Shown: piece by piece, positions 11,064-55,259 of the stretch | How positions within the stretch are numbered: position 1 is the first letter of the stretch | Layout: each line of letters opens with the position of its first letter | NCBI RefSeq assembly: GCF_048128805.1 | Contig: NC_136004.1 | Coordinates: 24,639,284-24,703,283, forward strand | Reading direction: 5' to 3' | Origin: Centroberyx gerrardi | Lineage: Eukaryota > Chordata > Actinopteri > Beryciformes > Berycidae | Length of the DNA: 64,000 bases | Notes under the pieces: generated by a model | Databases searched by the model: none | What the model was told of the DNA's origin: nothing | Seen by the model: the letters and a program-made list of their open reading frames with translations, nothing else | Made by a program: the position numbers and the translations under genes

Positions 11064-11420
11064 CTGTCACCGACAGGCGTGGTCGCTGGGATGCTGTGGC
11101 TGGGTAGCTAGCTCGCTAGCATGCTAACTAATCTCGCTTTATCTCTCATGCCAAGAGAGATGAATGAACTAGTAGCGTCAAAACGGAAACGTACTAATGT
11201 TAAACCTCGGTAGAGTCATTGTCAAAACAACTGAGAAGCCTTTCCCATGAACTTTCATGGCAGTAAGTTATGTTAGATTGCGTGGGAAAGTGTAGAAAAC
11301 TTCCAACTGCGACAGACCCATCCTTCTCTCCTTAGCGACGCTTACCCGTAACTAGGCGAGCACGAGGTCACGTGGCATACGACAGGAAGCAATCTGAAGC
11401 AATCTCTCCTACAAAATAAA
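11064..11420 (-). promoter_or_regulatory. wdr31: wdr31 non-coding first exon and promoter region
   Basis: A consensus donor (GACAG|GTAAGA) at 11064/11063 reads leftwards into the intron before the ATG exon, marking a likely 5'-UTR exon whose start I cannot fix. Upstream (to the right) are CpG-containing sequence, a CACGTG E-box at 11369-11374, and CTTACCCGTAAC at 11341-11352. The last is a near-palindrome that differs by one base per half from the GTTACC/GGTAAC halves of an RFX X-box. ETS-like GGAAG lies at about 11385. No TATA box seen. Promoter status is inferred from position. Confidence 0.45.
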
Positions 11421-11561
11421 ACTCCCCATTCCGTTTGCGAGCACATTTCTCCACTAGCTTCCACGTGAATGGGTGTTCAGATGAGAATGTTACACACTGA
11501 CTCTGAGCTATCTCTTGAGATACAAATTGCAAATAATTTCTGATCACATTTCTGTCCGTAT

Positions 11562-11800
11562 GTTACCTTCATTACCTCAGCCAAGGAGGTTATGTTTTCG
11601 GTGCCGTTTGTTTGTTTGTCTGTTAGCAGGATTACGGAAAAACTACTGGCCCGATTTTCATAAAACTTCGTGGAAGGGTGTAGCATGGGCCAAGGAAGAA
11701 CCCATTAAATTTTGGAGCGGATCCGGATCCGACTCACGAACAAGCAATAATAGTACGAACCTTGGCGGAGGTCTGCGCTCTCCAAGTGCCCCTCTAGTCT
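11562..11800 (+). repeat. Dispersed repeat, copy 1 (CCAAGGAGGTTATG family)
   Basis: Starts CATTACCTCAGCCAAGGAGG, continues through TGTTAGCAGGATTACGG and CATGGGCCAAGGAAGAACCC, and ends near CTTGGCGGAGGTCTGCGCTC. Its two ends carry inverted versions of ACCTCCTTGGCGGAGGT-like sequence. The internal text matches a repeat I have seen often in fish and invertebrate genomes; family name not known to me. Confidence 0.7.
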
Positions 11801-13034
11801 ATAAATATGATCTTCTGAGAACAGACAACACTGCACATGCGCCAGTGTACAGTCAGTTTTTCTGTAGCATATGATAGTTCCATCTGGTGTTTTAATAAGG
11901 TGGACAGTTAATAATGTAGCCTACATCTGCATGTTCTTTACATATAATATTATTTAAATGTAAATCTGTAAAGTGAATATATATGATAAGGTGAATATTT
12001 TTTTTATTTTACAAGGCACATCTACATGTCTAGACACTTTTCCTGCACACATATACAGTCGGTATCTTCACATACAGTATGTACACACAGGCTACATCTA
12101 ACATAGTAGGTTAGAGAGCTAATGATGCACATTTTGAAATCCTGTATATATGCTGTTAATTCACATATTTCTTTCATATTTTCTCATTTGTTATATATTG
12201 CATATATTTATATTTTTATGTGTTTTCATACTGAATATATTTTCATATTGTACACATTTTTCATTTTTCCATTCATTTTTTTTGTGTCAGTGCATTCTAA
12301 TGCTATTATCTTGCACACCCTCCATATATGCTGTACATTAATTTCTGATATTTCCAGTCATATATTTTGGTATGTTTTAGTGCTGCAATTGTTGGGAGCT
12401 TATGGTTAATACCCACATTTTCTCTATTCTTATTCTTAACCTATTTTTTACGTTACTGTATCCTATTATTTATTGCTGCAACAACCCAAATTCCCCACTG
12501 CAATCATTAAAGTTTCATATAATAATCTAAATATCAATAATTGTATATTATATATGAATATGTAGTATGGTGCACCATATAATCTATAAAACATACAATA
12601 TTTGCATGACAAATTTCATGACCTGGTGACCTATGAAGCCAAACCAAAGAAAAAATAAATAAATAAAATAAAACATATAGGGTTTTTAAAGATGCATGGT
12701 TTTCAAGCTGTTAAAAGTGTTTTGGTGATGCAAGGTTTTCATTCAAGAGTAGCAAATTTTGTTTAAGGGTGGACTCATACTTAAAACAAGATTATGGTGA
12801 GCAACAGATGACAGGTTATAATGTCACTGACCTGTTGCTGGGTGCCCCCTCTGGAGAGTTGTTTGGTTGCCCTCCATTTCAGGCACAGGTTGACATGCCT
12901 CCCCAAGCTGCAAATCTGGGACGAATCAAATAGATCCCTGGACACCTAACATTCATTCCACTGGCACCATTTTACAGCTCTATTTGTTTGATTATTTTTA
13001 TGGTACTTCTGTTTTTTGTTTGTTTTTTGCTAGT

Positions 13035-13170
13035 TTGGTGGATACTGACAGGAAAGATGAGAGAGATAGAGAGGGGATGGCATGGGACATAGTTCATGAG
13101 CAGCATTCAAATACACGCTGCCAGGAGTGCATTATATGCCGCTAACCATTGAGTCACCAGAATGTCCCCA
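13035..13170 (+). repeat. Possible SINE/tRNA-like relic
   Basis: GACAGGAAAGATGAGAG... followed by GCTGCCAGGAGTGCATTATATGCC and GCTAACCATTGAGTCACCAG resembles a dispersed teleost repeat that ends in CACTGAGCCACC-type sequence. Boundaries are approximate. Confidence 0.4.
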
Positions 13171-14718
13171 TTTAACAGGTCTAAATGGGCCACTTAGCTA
13201 GGTTTCAATCAACACAGCTCAATACCTCTGTGAGATGACCTCAATTTACACTTTCTAGTTGTGGCAATTATTCAAGTAGTGAGTAAGACTACTGTCAAAC
13301 TGTTGAAGAGCTGCTCATTAGGCATTATATGACAATGCAAGGTTGATTATTAGTACATTATGAAGGCATTATTAAGAAAACATGATATACTATAGCCTAC
13401 TATATAATATACTGTAATGCAATGAACAAATATTGCTCAGACCCAACAAACAAAGACCCATGTTAGCCATAAAAATATCTGTCATGTCTTTTATGATACA
13501 CTTAGATGTGTGACAGAGCTATGAGTCTTGGCAAAGCAAAAGCAGCTCATAAAGACAAGCTTCTTCACTGGCTGTAATCCCTATCTCTGACTTGATGGTG
13601 CAACACGCACTTGCCTCACCCACACTCTGTCATAAGGAGTTACATACCCATGGATCTCTGTCACACACTGTTGAGAGTACTGCAAGTATTGTGTCCCAAC
13701 CCCCAGACCTGCAAAGTACTCTAGTTCTTTTATGATGCTGTTAAACAGTCATGAACTTTGCCCCTCAACAGCCCCACAGCTCGTTGGAGTAAGATTTCCA
13801 TTCCCATTTAGAGGCTTTACATAATGATGGGAGGTGTGTTGCTGCTCCATGATGCCTCAAAACAAGTAGCAAAGCAGAGCAGTGCAGAGAAATGATTTGT
13901 AACTGAAGTCAGCATTATAGATGTGAACGCAGCATGTGACCTACCGAGAAACAAAGCTGGCAGGTTTTTCAGGCAGGCCTTAAACACAAAGCCTTTTAAC
14001 CGACACTGGCCTGAAGCAGGTTTGCACCTCTCCTACAGCTGGGGCTCTGAACCTTAATCTGCCTGAGACCCATATGAGAAATTTTGTGTGTTGTCCTGGG
14101 ACCCAAGCTCATTACTGCTCTCATTATGTAGGGACCAGACAGAAGTCGACTCCAGGCCTGGGACCCATTTTGAGCCCCAAAACCACAACAGCTCATTTTG
14201 TTGACTTATCGTTGACACTAACTCATGTCTGTCCTCTGTGATTAATGAGAGGAATGTTTTGTTGTGAAATAGGCAGGAGTGCAAGGCTAGCTTCAGTGAT
14301 AACACTACCATAAACTAATGCCATAGATACAACTGATAGCCAGTGGGATGGTCATAGTGAAACAACTTTGGACACATGATATGGGCTCTGATGTCCATCC
14401 ATCCATCCATCACTTTATGGTTGTTACAGTTGTCATTCTGTGTGCCAGGGTTGATCTTACCATTAGGCAAAGGTAGACTGCCTTAGGCCCCAGCAGAGGG
14501 CTCTCCAAAAGACAAGAATAGAGCTAATACATATTTTTCATTTAAAAGAAACTGACCTACTGAAAAAAAACTTTTTTGTTACAGTAAAAATTATTTCAAT
14601 GGCCACTCCCACAGTGGTAGTGGGCTATTCCACTTCTAGCACTATATTGCCTCTTGACATTAAGCTTATTTTTCTTGACACTATGCCAGTTGCTGCAAGA
14701 GACTTTAAAAACTAGAAA

Positions 14719-14985
14719 ATGTGCTCAGTAGAGCACATGTCTGCCATGCCTGACAACACAATGCAAGGAAGTTATGCACCTTTTGGTGATATGCCACGCC
14801 CACCACCACGCTCCCTTTTGGCCAATCAACATGAAAAGTTAATCAGTTCTTCCTTGGCCCATAACCAACCTTCATGCCAAGGTTTGTGCAAATCTGTGCC
14901 CAACGTTTTGAGATATCCTGCTAACAGACAGACAAACACATATGCGGGTGAAAACATTACCTCCTTGGCAGAGGTAATGAAGCAA
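14719..14985 (-). repeat. Dispersed repeat, copy 2, inverted to copy 1
   Basis: Read on the minus strand it starts CATTACCTCTGCCAAGGAGG, then GTCTGTTAGCAGGATATCTC and TATGGGCCAAGGAAGAAC, parallel to the copy at 11562. The two copies lie head to head about 3 kb apart and have diverged internally. Confidence 0.65.
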
Positions 14986-16174
14986 AGCTGTGCAGAAAAA
15001 CAAAAGAGAGAAAAATAAAGGTTTTGATGACAACTTTTTTGATCAAAGAATCAACTGTTGCTAGTGTTGCTGCTAGCAATATCACTACTGCCTCTAAGCT
15101 CAGCCCCAACTTGAAGGTGATGTATTGAAAGGATGGACTGAAAAGGGTGAATGTTGAACTCAGGGGGCCCCATGTTTGCATTTGCCCAGGGCCCCCAAAT
15201 CACCAAGTCCACCCCTGCTGTGTGTAGGCCTATTATTAGAATTATGTGACAGAAAACTGTTGGCAAACAGTAAACAAATACAAGAACATAGCAACTGGCA
15301 ACAATGCTATGAATTGCCTGTATAGACAATGATGTAATGGTAAATAAAAAGGTGCGTTACCTGTGACCTCCAGTTATAATTATACACCAAGATAAACAAA
15401 AATGTATATTTTCAGAACAGCAATAATTTATGTGTTTCCCCTTAAAATACTATCTTCATATAACTTATCAGTGAGATACAACTGTCTAGGATGCATTTTA
15501 TGTCAGCCTAAAAAAATGGACAAAGTGAATTTAGGTGGGCTTACCCTGCAGTACATGCCTGTCCATTGATATATAGGGTTCAACCTGCTCTTATATACAT
15601 ATATACATATTTTCTGTTCCACAGGTTGGGGTATAAATACTTATGTGTGGCGTGTGTTTGACGTGACACTCCCCCCTAGTCGATGGGAGGCCGACGTCAC
15701 CCTGCCAGCGGAGGAGTGGATGGCCTCTGTAATAAAAATACATGAAGGGAATTGAGGAAAAGGAGAAGACTGGCTGGGGGGGAAAGCAACAACACAGCGT
15801 TTATTTTCTTTTATCTCGTCCAACAACTGAGTCACGGACGCTGACGCTTCTTAAGCCTTAATGGGTGATATTTTCTTTGCAGTAGCTATCGCACGGCCCG
15901 GGCGAAATGCTATGTTATGTGTGGCTTTCTTGGTTTTCTAAGCAGACAGAGAGAGATAACTGTACTGTATCCCAGCCTAGCGGATTGGAGTGAAAGTCCG
16001 CCATATTCTGCCTTACCACGCCCGGGAGTCGAGCTATTGGAAATAAACCGGACAGCTTTATTCATGTATTTTCCCCGCCGCCCTCATCTACGGACGATAA
16101 CTTGAACACCGGGGATATTGTCGAGACAAAAATAACAACATTGAAGACTTTGAAGAGAGGGTGGCCGGGCACGG

Positions 16175-16225
16175 ATGGCAATGCTTAGCGAGATCACACA
16201 GAGCAGCACGGAGGATATGTCTTAA
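16175..16225 (+). promoter_or_regulatory. Upstream ORF, 16 codons, gnaq leader
   Basis: ATG with G at +4, sixteen codons, then TAA. It would be translated only if the gnaq transcript starts before 16175. Two more short frames follow (16414-16437 and 16475-16546). No peptide function is claimed. Confidence 0.35.
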
Positions 16226-16352
16226 AAGGATCTGTTGATCATATTGAGAAGGAAAAGAAGATTACACCAATTAAGATTGCACAGATATTCAACTCAAACC
16301 GCTTTGGACACTATTTTGAAACTGTCGGGAGGGCCAGAAAGCGAACCGAAAC

Positions 16353-16369
16353 GGGGGGGGAGGGGGGGG
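16353..16369 (+). other. G-run pair in gnaq leader, G-quadruplex candidate
   Basis: Two runs of eight G separated by one A. If transcribed in the 5' UTR it could fold into an RNA quadruplex upstream of the start codon. Confidence 0.4.
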
Positions 16370-16538
16370 TAAATAATTTCTGAAATATCCAATTTTCCTT
16401 TCCCCCACAATCTATGCGCTGCTCGGGCTTATTATAAGGGCGTCCACGCGCTATTTCACCACAAGCAGGCCTGTATGAGGACGTTATTTGGCATTCACAG
16501 GGCCTCTATTTTTTCCAACCCATCTGAAATCTCGATGA

Positions 16539-34504
<17,966 letters not shown>

Positions 34505-36800
34505 TGGAGGCAGAGCGGAGCGGAGCGGGGCCGGGCGCGCCGGCAGAATGGCCCTCAACACACTGACTGACTGTCGCAATCTGTGAAAAGATAAATCATA
34601 TACACACATGAAAAAAAGATCTGAGAAAAAAAAAATCTAATGGTTGCATAATACTAATTTATTTGCCATTTGTTGGCCCCTTGGTCCCCAAGGGGTGAGC
34701 AAAGTAAATGTTATCTTACTATTTAAGGAGTTGATAAAATATAGGGAGGGGGGCAGGACTGGGACAGGAGTGGGGTGGGGGGGGGTTGCTGTTGAGTATT
34801 TACAGCAGCGATCCTCATTTTTAGGCTTTGCGCATTTTTTTTTGTTAAGAAAGAAAGAAAGAAAGTAGTTTGTGCACTCGAGGGCTGGGGGGTTTGTCTG
34901 TCTGTCTGTCAGTCTGTCTGATGCATCAGAGCCGGAACGAATGCAAGGTGCTCCCTCCCTTCTGCCTTTTTGTAAAAAAAAAAAGAAAAGAAAGGTTTTC
35001 ATTCCTTTTGACCCTCCTCCTTACCTGTCAGTCCATTCCGAAGCTGTGCTGTGGGCGTTTACTCCTTTGCCCCGCAGGAAATTATATTACAGGCTTCCGT
35101 TTTCCTCTGAAGGACTGATTGGCAGGTCTCTTAATATATAGGTATAAACTGTGATTTTTAAATTATTTGATATTGATTTGATATTGATTCACATTTACCA
35201 TTATTATTATTACTACAGTGCATTGACTTTGGTACCATCTAGTGATAGTGAATTCCTCTGAGCTGCCACAGTTACAGTTTGGGGGAAAAAAGCCTGAGTC
35301 CTGTGCTGAGCGATGGTCACTGGACAGCTCTCCAGCAACTACATAACAAATGAGTTGAGGAGTGTGAGAGAAATTGGCTTTAAAAAGAAAAGTGCTTTTT
35401 ATGAGCTTTCCGCTGGAGAGGAAGCCCTGCCTGTTGGAGAGAGAAGAGCGACTAGAGCTTCTGTCATGGCGGTCGCTTTACATAGAGGGAGGGGAGTTGA
35501 GGACGTAATAATTTATGAGACAATGTTGTTAAATGATTATGTTCATCTGTGCCACATTTACGCTTTTTATTATGGTAATATGTATATTTATTGCCAAATG
35601 CCAAAACAACTCAAGCACCAGACTCCACTTTGCGCTGTTTACTGCTTTGATGAGAAGTGTTGAGGACGGGAAAGGGCGGGGCTAATGAATGGAACACAGG
35701 AGCAGACTGACTGACTGACCGACCGACTTAATGATTGACCAACTGACTTCTGCGGTTCTGAAGTATTCAACACAGACAACGGTATTCCTCCCCCACCCCC
35801 CACTGCTTGGACTGACTTAAACTACAGTTAGTTAGCAGGCTGACAGAGGGGGGGCAGCCACCCAGCGCGCTGAACTGCTTCGAACTGTCCAATCACAACA
35901 GCGTGCGTGGCTGCGAGCCCCTCCCCCTCCTGGCCTGCAGACTAGCCAGTCACATTCCAGCTGTGTCTTTTTAATTGTCCAATCACAGCCCGGCTGCCTG
36001 ACTATTGTAGTTCAGTAGCAGTGGAGAATAAATTTGGCTAACTCCTCCGTAAAAAGGGCAGAGTGTTGATGTTCAATTTGTACCAAAGTAAGCCCTTCTT
36101 GTTTCTGATTGGCACCTGTGGTTCGCAACTCCTCATACCCATTTTGAGTATATAGATTTTTTTGTAACAGTTCCCTAAAACATAAGCCTGTAATTTACAT
36201 TTTATTGAGGCATAGTGCAATTATGAATGCTATAATCATTGTACATACATCTCTCTATATATATATGGCAGCATCTTTGTTGGCTTTGTAATCATTACTT
36301 TTTTGGCAGATTGAATGTGCGGTATTGAAAATATGTATCTATGTAATTGTATTGTATGTCTAATGGCTAATTCATTTTTGGAAGAAAAAAATATGTTATT
36401 TACATCTTTGTTTTTGTTTCCTTTTTTTAAGAGGAGAATGTAAATTTTGTGTTTTTCCAGTTTTATTTCTCAGCAAAGAAAGAAACATTGTTCAGTTTCA
36501 AAACTGCATAAAGAGGAATATTATTATCCAACAACAGATTGATGGGTATGCCAGTACTTACAGTAGCCGTTTTGTTAAATTGACTTTTATATGAAAAACT
36601 GCAGACTAAATCCAATCTACAGGGCTAATTGTATCCGTTTAGTTCTTAACTGGCTTCAGGAACCGAGCTCTTGTCATATAGGCGTAATCACATCACTCAT
36701 TGATCCTTTTTCTTTTTTATGTATACAGCTTCTCAATGAGTATTAATTAACTTTGAGAAACAATATTCATTAGTCTAACACACACCCTGTGACCCCAAAC
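34505..36800 (+). other. gnaq: gnaq 3' UTR (inferred extent)
   Basis: Begins at the stop codon with a GC-rich segment, then a G-rich block (34744-34787), a (GAAA)n run (34850-34867), GACT repeats (35706-35730) and AT-rich sequence. AATAAA lies at 36027-36032, and a Pumilio-type TGTACATA at 36240-36247 sits in AT-rich sequence that still looks like UTR. The end is unknown and could be either near 36050 or further right. Confidence 0.45.
36027..36032 (+). promoter_or_regulatory. gnaq: Candidate poly(A) signal for gnaq
   Basis: Perfect AATAAA about 1.5 kb after the stop codon. Other sites further downstream may be used, so this is one candidate. Confidence 0.35.
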
Positions 36801-39800
36801 ACCATCACTCTCACAAACCCCCCTTCTACTGTTTCACTTAACATTTTGTTTTATTTCCACAAGGTGGGTGGTGGGCATGTAAAGTGTTGCTTTAACTGAT
36901 TTTTTCCTCAAATCTACAGTTAACAAGGAGATGTGATTATCTGGGGTGTTTGATTGTTGCCCCCATGTCCTGACATGGGGGCATGCCATCAACCCCACCC
37001 CCCCACCCCCCTCAAATTAACCTCCTCTGATAGAAAACTGTACAGCTTGTTTCATACAGTACTGCCTCAACATTCACAACTCTCAAACTCAGTATTCTAG
37101 AATCTGTCAGAATTAAGTGTTCTAGAATCAGTGACTGAGCAGTGCACACATACACACACATACACTCGCAAAAAATAATCAACCATCTAACCTAATGAGG
37201 ACGGTACATTTACAGATGGTTGTTTTGTTTTTTTGTTTTTTCACTTCAGTTCCATCTTGATGGCCACCATTCATTAGAATGTACAGTGTTATTTTAGATT
37301 TTATTTATGAAATGACAACATAGGAAAAAAAATACATACAGTTCACATGTACATATTGCCTTATTGAATAAGTTGTGCCTCTCTGAAGTCCCATGCAAGG
37401 CACCTGTGTTTTTATGGAGGAGTATAGCTAGTATGGCCAATACTGTCACATAGTAGGGCAGCTGGAGGATGGCTGTGTTTGGGTTTGGGCTGGTGGTCTC
37501 CATTTGTTATTTTGTGCTATGACAAGTCCTGGTAACACTTCAGCTGAAGCGTTGCTCATGTAGCAATTACATTATTACAAGACATCATAAGCACGTCATG
37601 AGTGCATTATAATCAGAACACGATTTCTAATATCATATCGGATTCATAATGTCTTAAAATGCATGTCACAATGCATTATAATGCATGGAGTTTCCTGATG
37701 TGATTATGAACAATGTGCATATAGACTTCAATATGCTTGGAATGTGCTTAAGAGGTGTGGCAACCTGGCTGCAGCTTTACCACCGGCCACCACCGAACGC
37801 TGTTGCCAAGCTTGGCTGTGGTTTTGGCATCTACTCTACCGGCCACTTTGGCAGGTTACTAACCATCATTTGGAGGTCCGATTCTTTTCTAAAATTTGGT
37901 TTGGCTGGTAAAATAGCTTACATGGATGGTTAATTTTGGCAAGCGGCAGCCGCTGGTCAGAAAAGTTTGTTTCCTGCCCTGCTTTCAATGTACTTGAAGT
38001 AAATGGTCATTCGAACCGCTGTCCAGTGCAAACGTCCTGGTCTCTCAATAACCACTTATCAACAGCAGGGCCTAACAGGGCTACTGACTACTACAACTCA
38101 TTATACATGTCACTGAAATTTGCCCAAAATGGTGTTAATGTGATTCTTCTTGTTGCCAGAAGGGATGTTTTGAAGTTTCAAGTTATCAGTGTTCATGATC
38201 ACACAATACAGACATAGTGTCCCTGCGGTGGTGAAGTGGCTGTTGACACTGGCCCAGTTATTTAAAGGGAAAATCCTTGTTCAAACAATTCACGTAATCC
38301 ACTGAACATCGACAGTCCAATCAATATTTGCGAGGCTGAATAAGTCTTCCTGTGAAGGGATTAAGGGACAAAACCTGGAGCAAGATGACTGACAGTGAAT
38401 TTGAGACGTGTCAGTTTAGTTTTCGATTAGTTTATTTGCACAGGCTCACAGTTTATTTGTACAGGCATTTGTACAAGGCAAAGTGATTAAAAAATGCAAT
38501 AAAATGTGATGATAAAAATACAAAAAGAGCTACAATTACTAATTGGATTTATAGCGTTCCCAATGAGCTTTCTTTCAATGTAGCGCAAGCAGATATGAGT
38601 CATATTCCCTTCAATTCAGTAATGGTCACAAAGTCAGTCTCCAGTTCACTGTCAGTGGAGCAGCACCAGGATTTGTCTCTTGATGACATCATCAAGATAC
38701 TCTTGACTCTTGTTTTTGTTGTGAGAGATTTGTTCATTTTCACAAATCAAGGCTATGCTACACTCATAGGAAGAGCGTGTGAGTTGTGTTTCAGGGCGTT
38801 TTTTTCCTTTTGGAGAGAACACACTCCAGCTGGTGCTGACAACCTCTGCTGCCCCTTACATTTTATAGGGTGTGTTCAAGAGCAGTGCAGTGTTAGGGAG
38901 ATGTTCACCTATTTCCTTACCTCCAAATCCATAGGCCATGAAGTTAAATGACTCATTTGAATAGTGGTATTATGATCTCCAAGCATAACAGTGTAAATGT
39001 TGCCTGTATCCATAAACCCACACTCCGAAATTTGTATTCCCTTCAAACATGTTTCTGAGTGATATTTGTTTCTTCTCAAAAGTGTCTCTACTCTGATTAG
39101 AGTTTTTCTTCTGTAGCTATTACAGAATACATCTACCATTACTATAATCTGGTTACTTGCTGTTAAATAAAAATAATGCTGTTCAATTTATACCATTACT
39201 CCCCACCATAGTGCAGGTCTGTGACTATCTGTCATAATATGACCTTAGTCAAATTGTACTTGAACTCCAATCTTTGGCTCATTTGTACTACACAACCTCT
39301 GTCAAGCACTGAAAATGTAGTAGGTTGAACAATGATTTGATCACATTTTAGAGAGTCTACTTGTAAAGTAAAAGCATAAACTCTAAAAAAAAAAAAATGT
39401 TAATCAGTCTCAGATTATATTGTGAACACTTCACTAATTGATCATGCCCCAGCCTTATTGCCAAGCAATAGGAGTGGGGTGAAGTAGCCTTTTAGAAGTT
39501 GATTTGGACCCTTTTTTCGATGTCATTTCCAATCTGAAACAGAAGTCACAAATATTCTTCCTATTATCCTTGGTAGTCTAGTCTAGATTTGTTTACATGA
39601 AGAAACTCCCACAATCAGGAAAAAACAGAGACAAAGACTCTAGTCTGTGAATTTCTCAAGCAACTCCTTGGAGCTGCTCCATTGAGAATGAATAGGAGAA
39701 GAACTGTGTGGGCGCTGTGACAATGACCAAGCTGCTTTTCAAGCGATATGGATTTATTTTCTGGTTTAGAACTAGTAGCACTACTGTACAATAAAGCTCA

Positions 39801-40405
39801 TTTACATGCAAGACAAACTTTTGAATGTGTCCATGAAGTCAGCCTCTCTTTGATTGTAAATGGAGCAACTCCAAGTTTTGTCTCACAGATTCAGAGTCCT
39901 GGTTCACTGGTGTTTAGTTTTGGGAGAGCCTTGTTGATGTTCACACATATTAATCCAAGATCACAGGGATGAACACAGATATTGTTGTAGGCTAGATTCT
40001 CCCCTTAAAATGGGAATAGAGGAGCTCGGCCTTAACTTTGGGCGCCTTCATCCCAGAGCATTCACTCCAGACAAAACTGAATTCTTTGTACTAAACTATT
40101 CCCCCCCGATGATAACCTGTTCGATCTTTCTGTTGTTGTAAATGTTCTTGTTGCAAAGCAATCATGATGATACCGAGTAGACTGGACTTCTCAAAAATGT
40201 ATGTATTGAGAACGTTGTACAAAAAGAGGACAATAGTGTGGATAAAAAGAGAGTAAACTGCACAAAAAGCCCTGAGACTGTTTGTGGTTATTTCGTCAAG
40301 GGCCGCTGCTCCCAGTATGACATGCTTTAATGAAAAGCATCTACTGAGTGAACTAGTTGTGTTGGCTGTTTGAAGTAGATGACGGGGTCCGGTTAAGGTC
40401 AGGGG

Positions 40406-40447
<42 letters not shown>

Positions 40448-41599
40448 CCTATATGGAGATCTCAGAATGTCAGTGAATGATGTTTCATGTTTATCCCTGA
40501 TGTATACACTACACACATACACACACATGCACACACACACACACACACACGCACAGACACACATGCACTTACCTCTGGGCTGGAAACCAAGGATGTATTA
40601 AAGGTAACATGTAAAGACAAAATGAAAGAACAATATGTCTTGGCTCTCTTGTTTCTAGTTTTGGGAGACAGTAAGTCAAACTTTTCGAGATCACAGGAAT
40701 AACCTAATGTGGGTTTTGCTTTAGTGTGGATTTTCCCCATTAAAGCAATATTTCACATCGGTAGATTATCTTATTTTCTCCAAGTCCATGAGCAGCCAGC
40801 CTGTTGCTTTAGCTGCCTGTTATCCAAAACTGTAAACAATTGACTTTGACATCTTTCTCTTCCAAACCCTTTGTCATCCCAATAAGTGGTGTTGCTAAAA
40901 GAGTAGAGGTGTTGTTTTCTTTTTATCCATGAGTGCCACAGAAAAAGAAAAACACTTAATTTTTTGCCAAGATGCTCACAGCTGACAAGCGTGTAAGATA
41001 ATGAACACTTGTTTTAGATATGGTTCCCAAATACATTTCTGGCATTTTTTTTCCCCCATGGCGCAGCTGAGGGCATCACGAGGTCAGTCAGTCAGGTAAC
41101 GCTTAACGTGAGATGATGCGCTTCGTCAGATGGTCTCTAGAGGGTGTTTTTGACTGTGAGATGCAGTGTTTCCCATACAGAGACACAAAATCAAAAGTTG
41201 CTCAGTGTATAGAAATGGATCTAAATCATCTCTAATGTGCCTGATGTCGCATCGCGTCATGACATGTGACAGCAGATCAGCAGACTGAACTCAATCCACA
41301 GTCTCCCGGTGTGAAAACAAAAGTGAAACTTAACATTCCACAGTTGTTGTTTTTTTTTATTATTCATCATGTATTCACATCACATAATAATGTCAGAAGA
41401 AAATACATTTGTCAAAAGTACATCAAAGACTGCATAAAGAGAAAAAAATATATATATATATAAAAAAGAACAAATAACAATAATAATTTAACCCGTGTGG
41501 CAGTGCTTCAGTGCATAGAATTGAACACACCTGTGGATCTGTACAGGATCTGTGCTTGTTTTTCTTCATCCTTCTTCTAGGCTATAATGATAAAAACTA
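36801..41599. other. Intergenic region between gnaq and gna14
   Basis: No coding exon recognised. It includes a segment of CATTATAATGCAT-type repeats (37550-37690), (CA)n tracts at 40406-40446 and 40509-40563, and a T-rich/AT-rich block at 41340-41465 with (TA)n that could be an old retroelement tail. 37700-40000 shows only short, unrelated open frames. Confidence 0.6.
40406..40446. repeat. (CA)n microsatellite
   Basis: About 20 CA units; a second, interrupted CA tract follows at 40509-40563. Confidence 0.95.
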
Positions 41600-42096
41600 T
41601 AGGATCAAATGTTTGCCATCAAACCTTGCCATTCATAAATGATGATGATTCCATTGATGATGATTCCCATGATTCTATTCTTGCTATGGATTTTCACTTC
41701 CCAGTTTGTCCTTTTCTATATGCAACTGGTGCCCCGCCCTCCTGGGGCGACTGGATAAAGTTCAACAAGTGTCCTCCAGCGTCAGACCAACCGCCCGACC
41801 ATACCTCATCACAGCCGGTCAGCAGCTTTTCTTCTAACAAAAAGTTCACAGGAGTTTTCTTTCCAATAGATGAAGGTTCTTCTGTTACAGCTGAGGACAA
41901 CTTAAATTATTTGCTAAAAAAACAAATTAATATTTTAATCCCGGACGTGGGAAGACAAAAACCTCACTCTAAGATGCCCAGCGCCCATTCCCATTGAGAC
42001 GCAGTGAATTTGTGGAGAGAAGGAAGGGAAAGGAAGAGAAGTTATATTTTCACTTTGAGAGCGGCGGGGGCATCGGAGACCTGGACAGTTTGAAGG
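41600..42096 (+). promoter_or_regulatory. gna14: gna14 5' region
   Basis: Directly upstream of the gna14 ATG. It contains a GAT-rich stretch (41640-41680), a GC box-like CCCCGCCCTCC near 41731, and a purine-rich leader ending AGTTTGAAGG before the ATG (A at -3, G at +4). A chance open frame ends at 41997. Promoter function is inferred from position only. Confidence 0.4.

Positions 42097-55259
<13,163 letters not shown>

Larger units (their letters stand above)
11421..15639. other. Intergenic region between wdr31 and gnaq promoters
   Basis: No coding exon recognised. It contains two inverted copies of one dispersed repeat (11562-11800 and 14719-14985), a SINE- or tRNA-like relic near 13035-13170, and AT-rich sequence at 12000-12700. 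Confidence 0.6.

Noticed and set aside
41587-41997. 136-codon open frame just upstream of gna14
   Set aside because: The first part is a GAT-rich low-complexity run, no known domain is visible, and it lies in the expected promoter or leader of gna14. Treated as chance.
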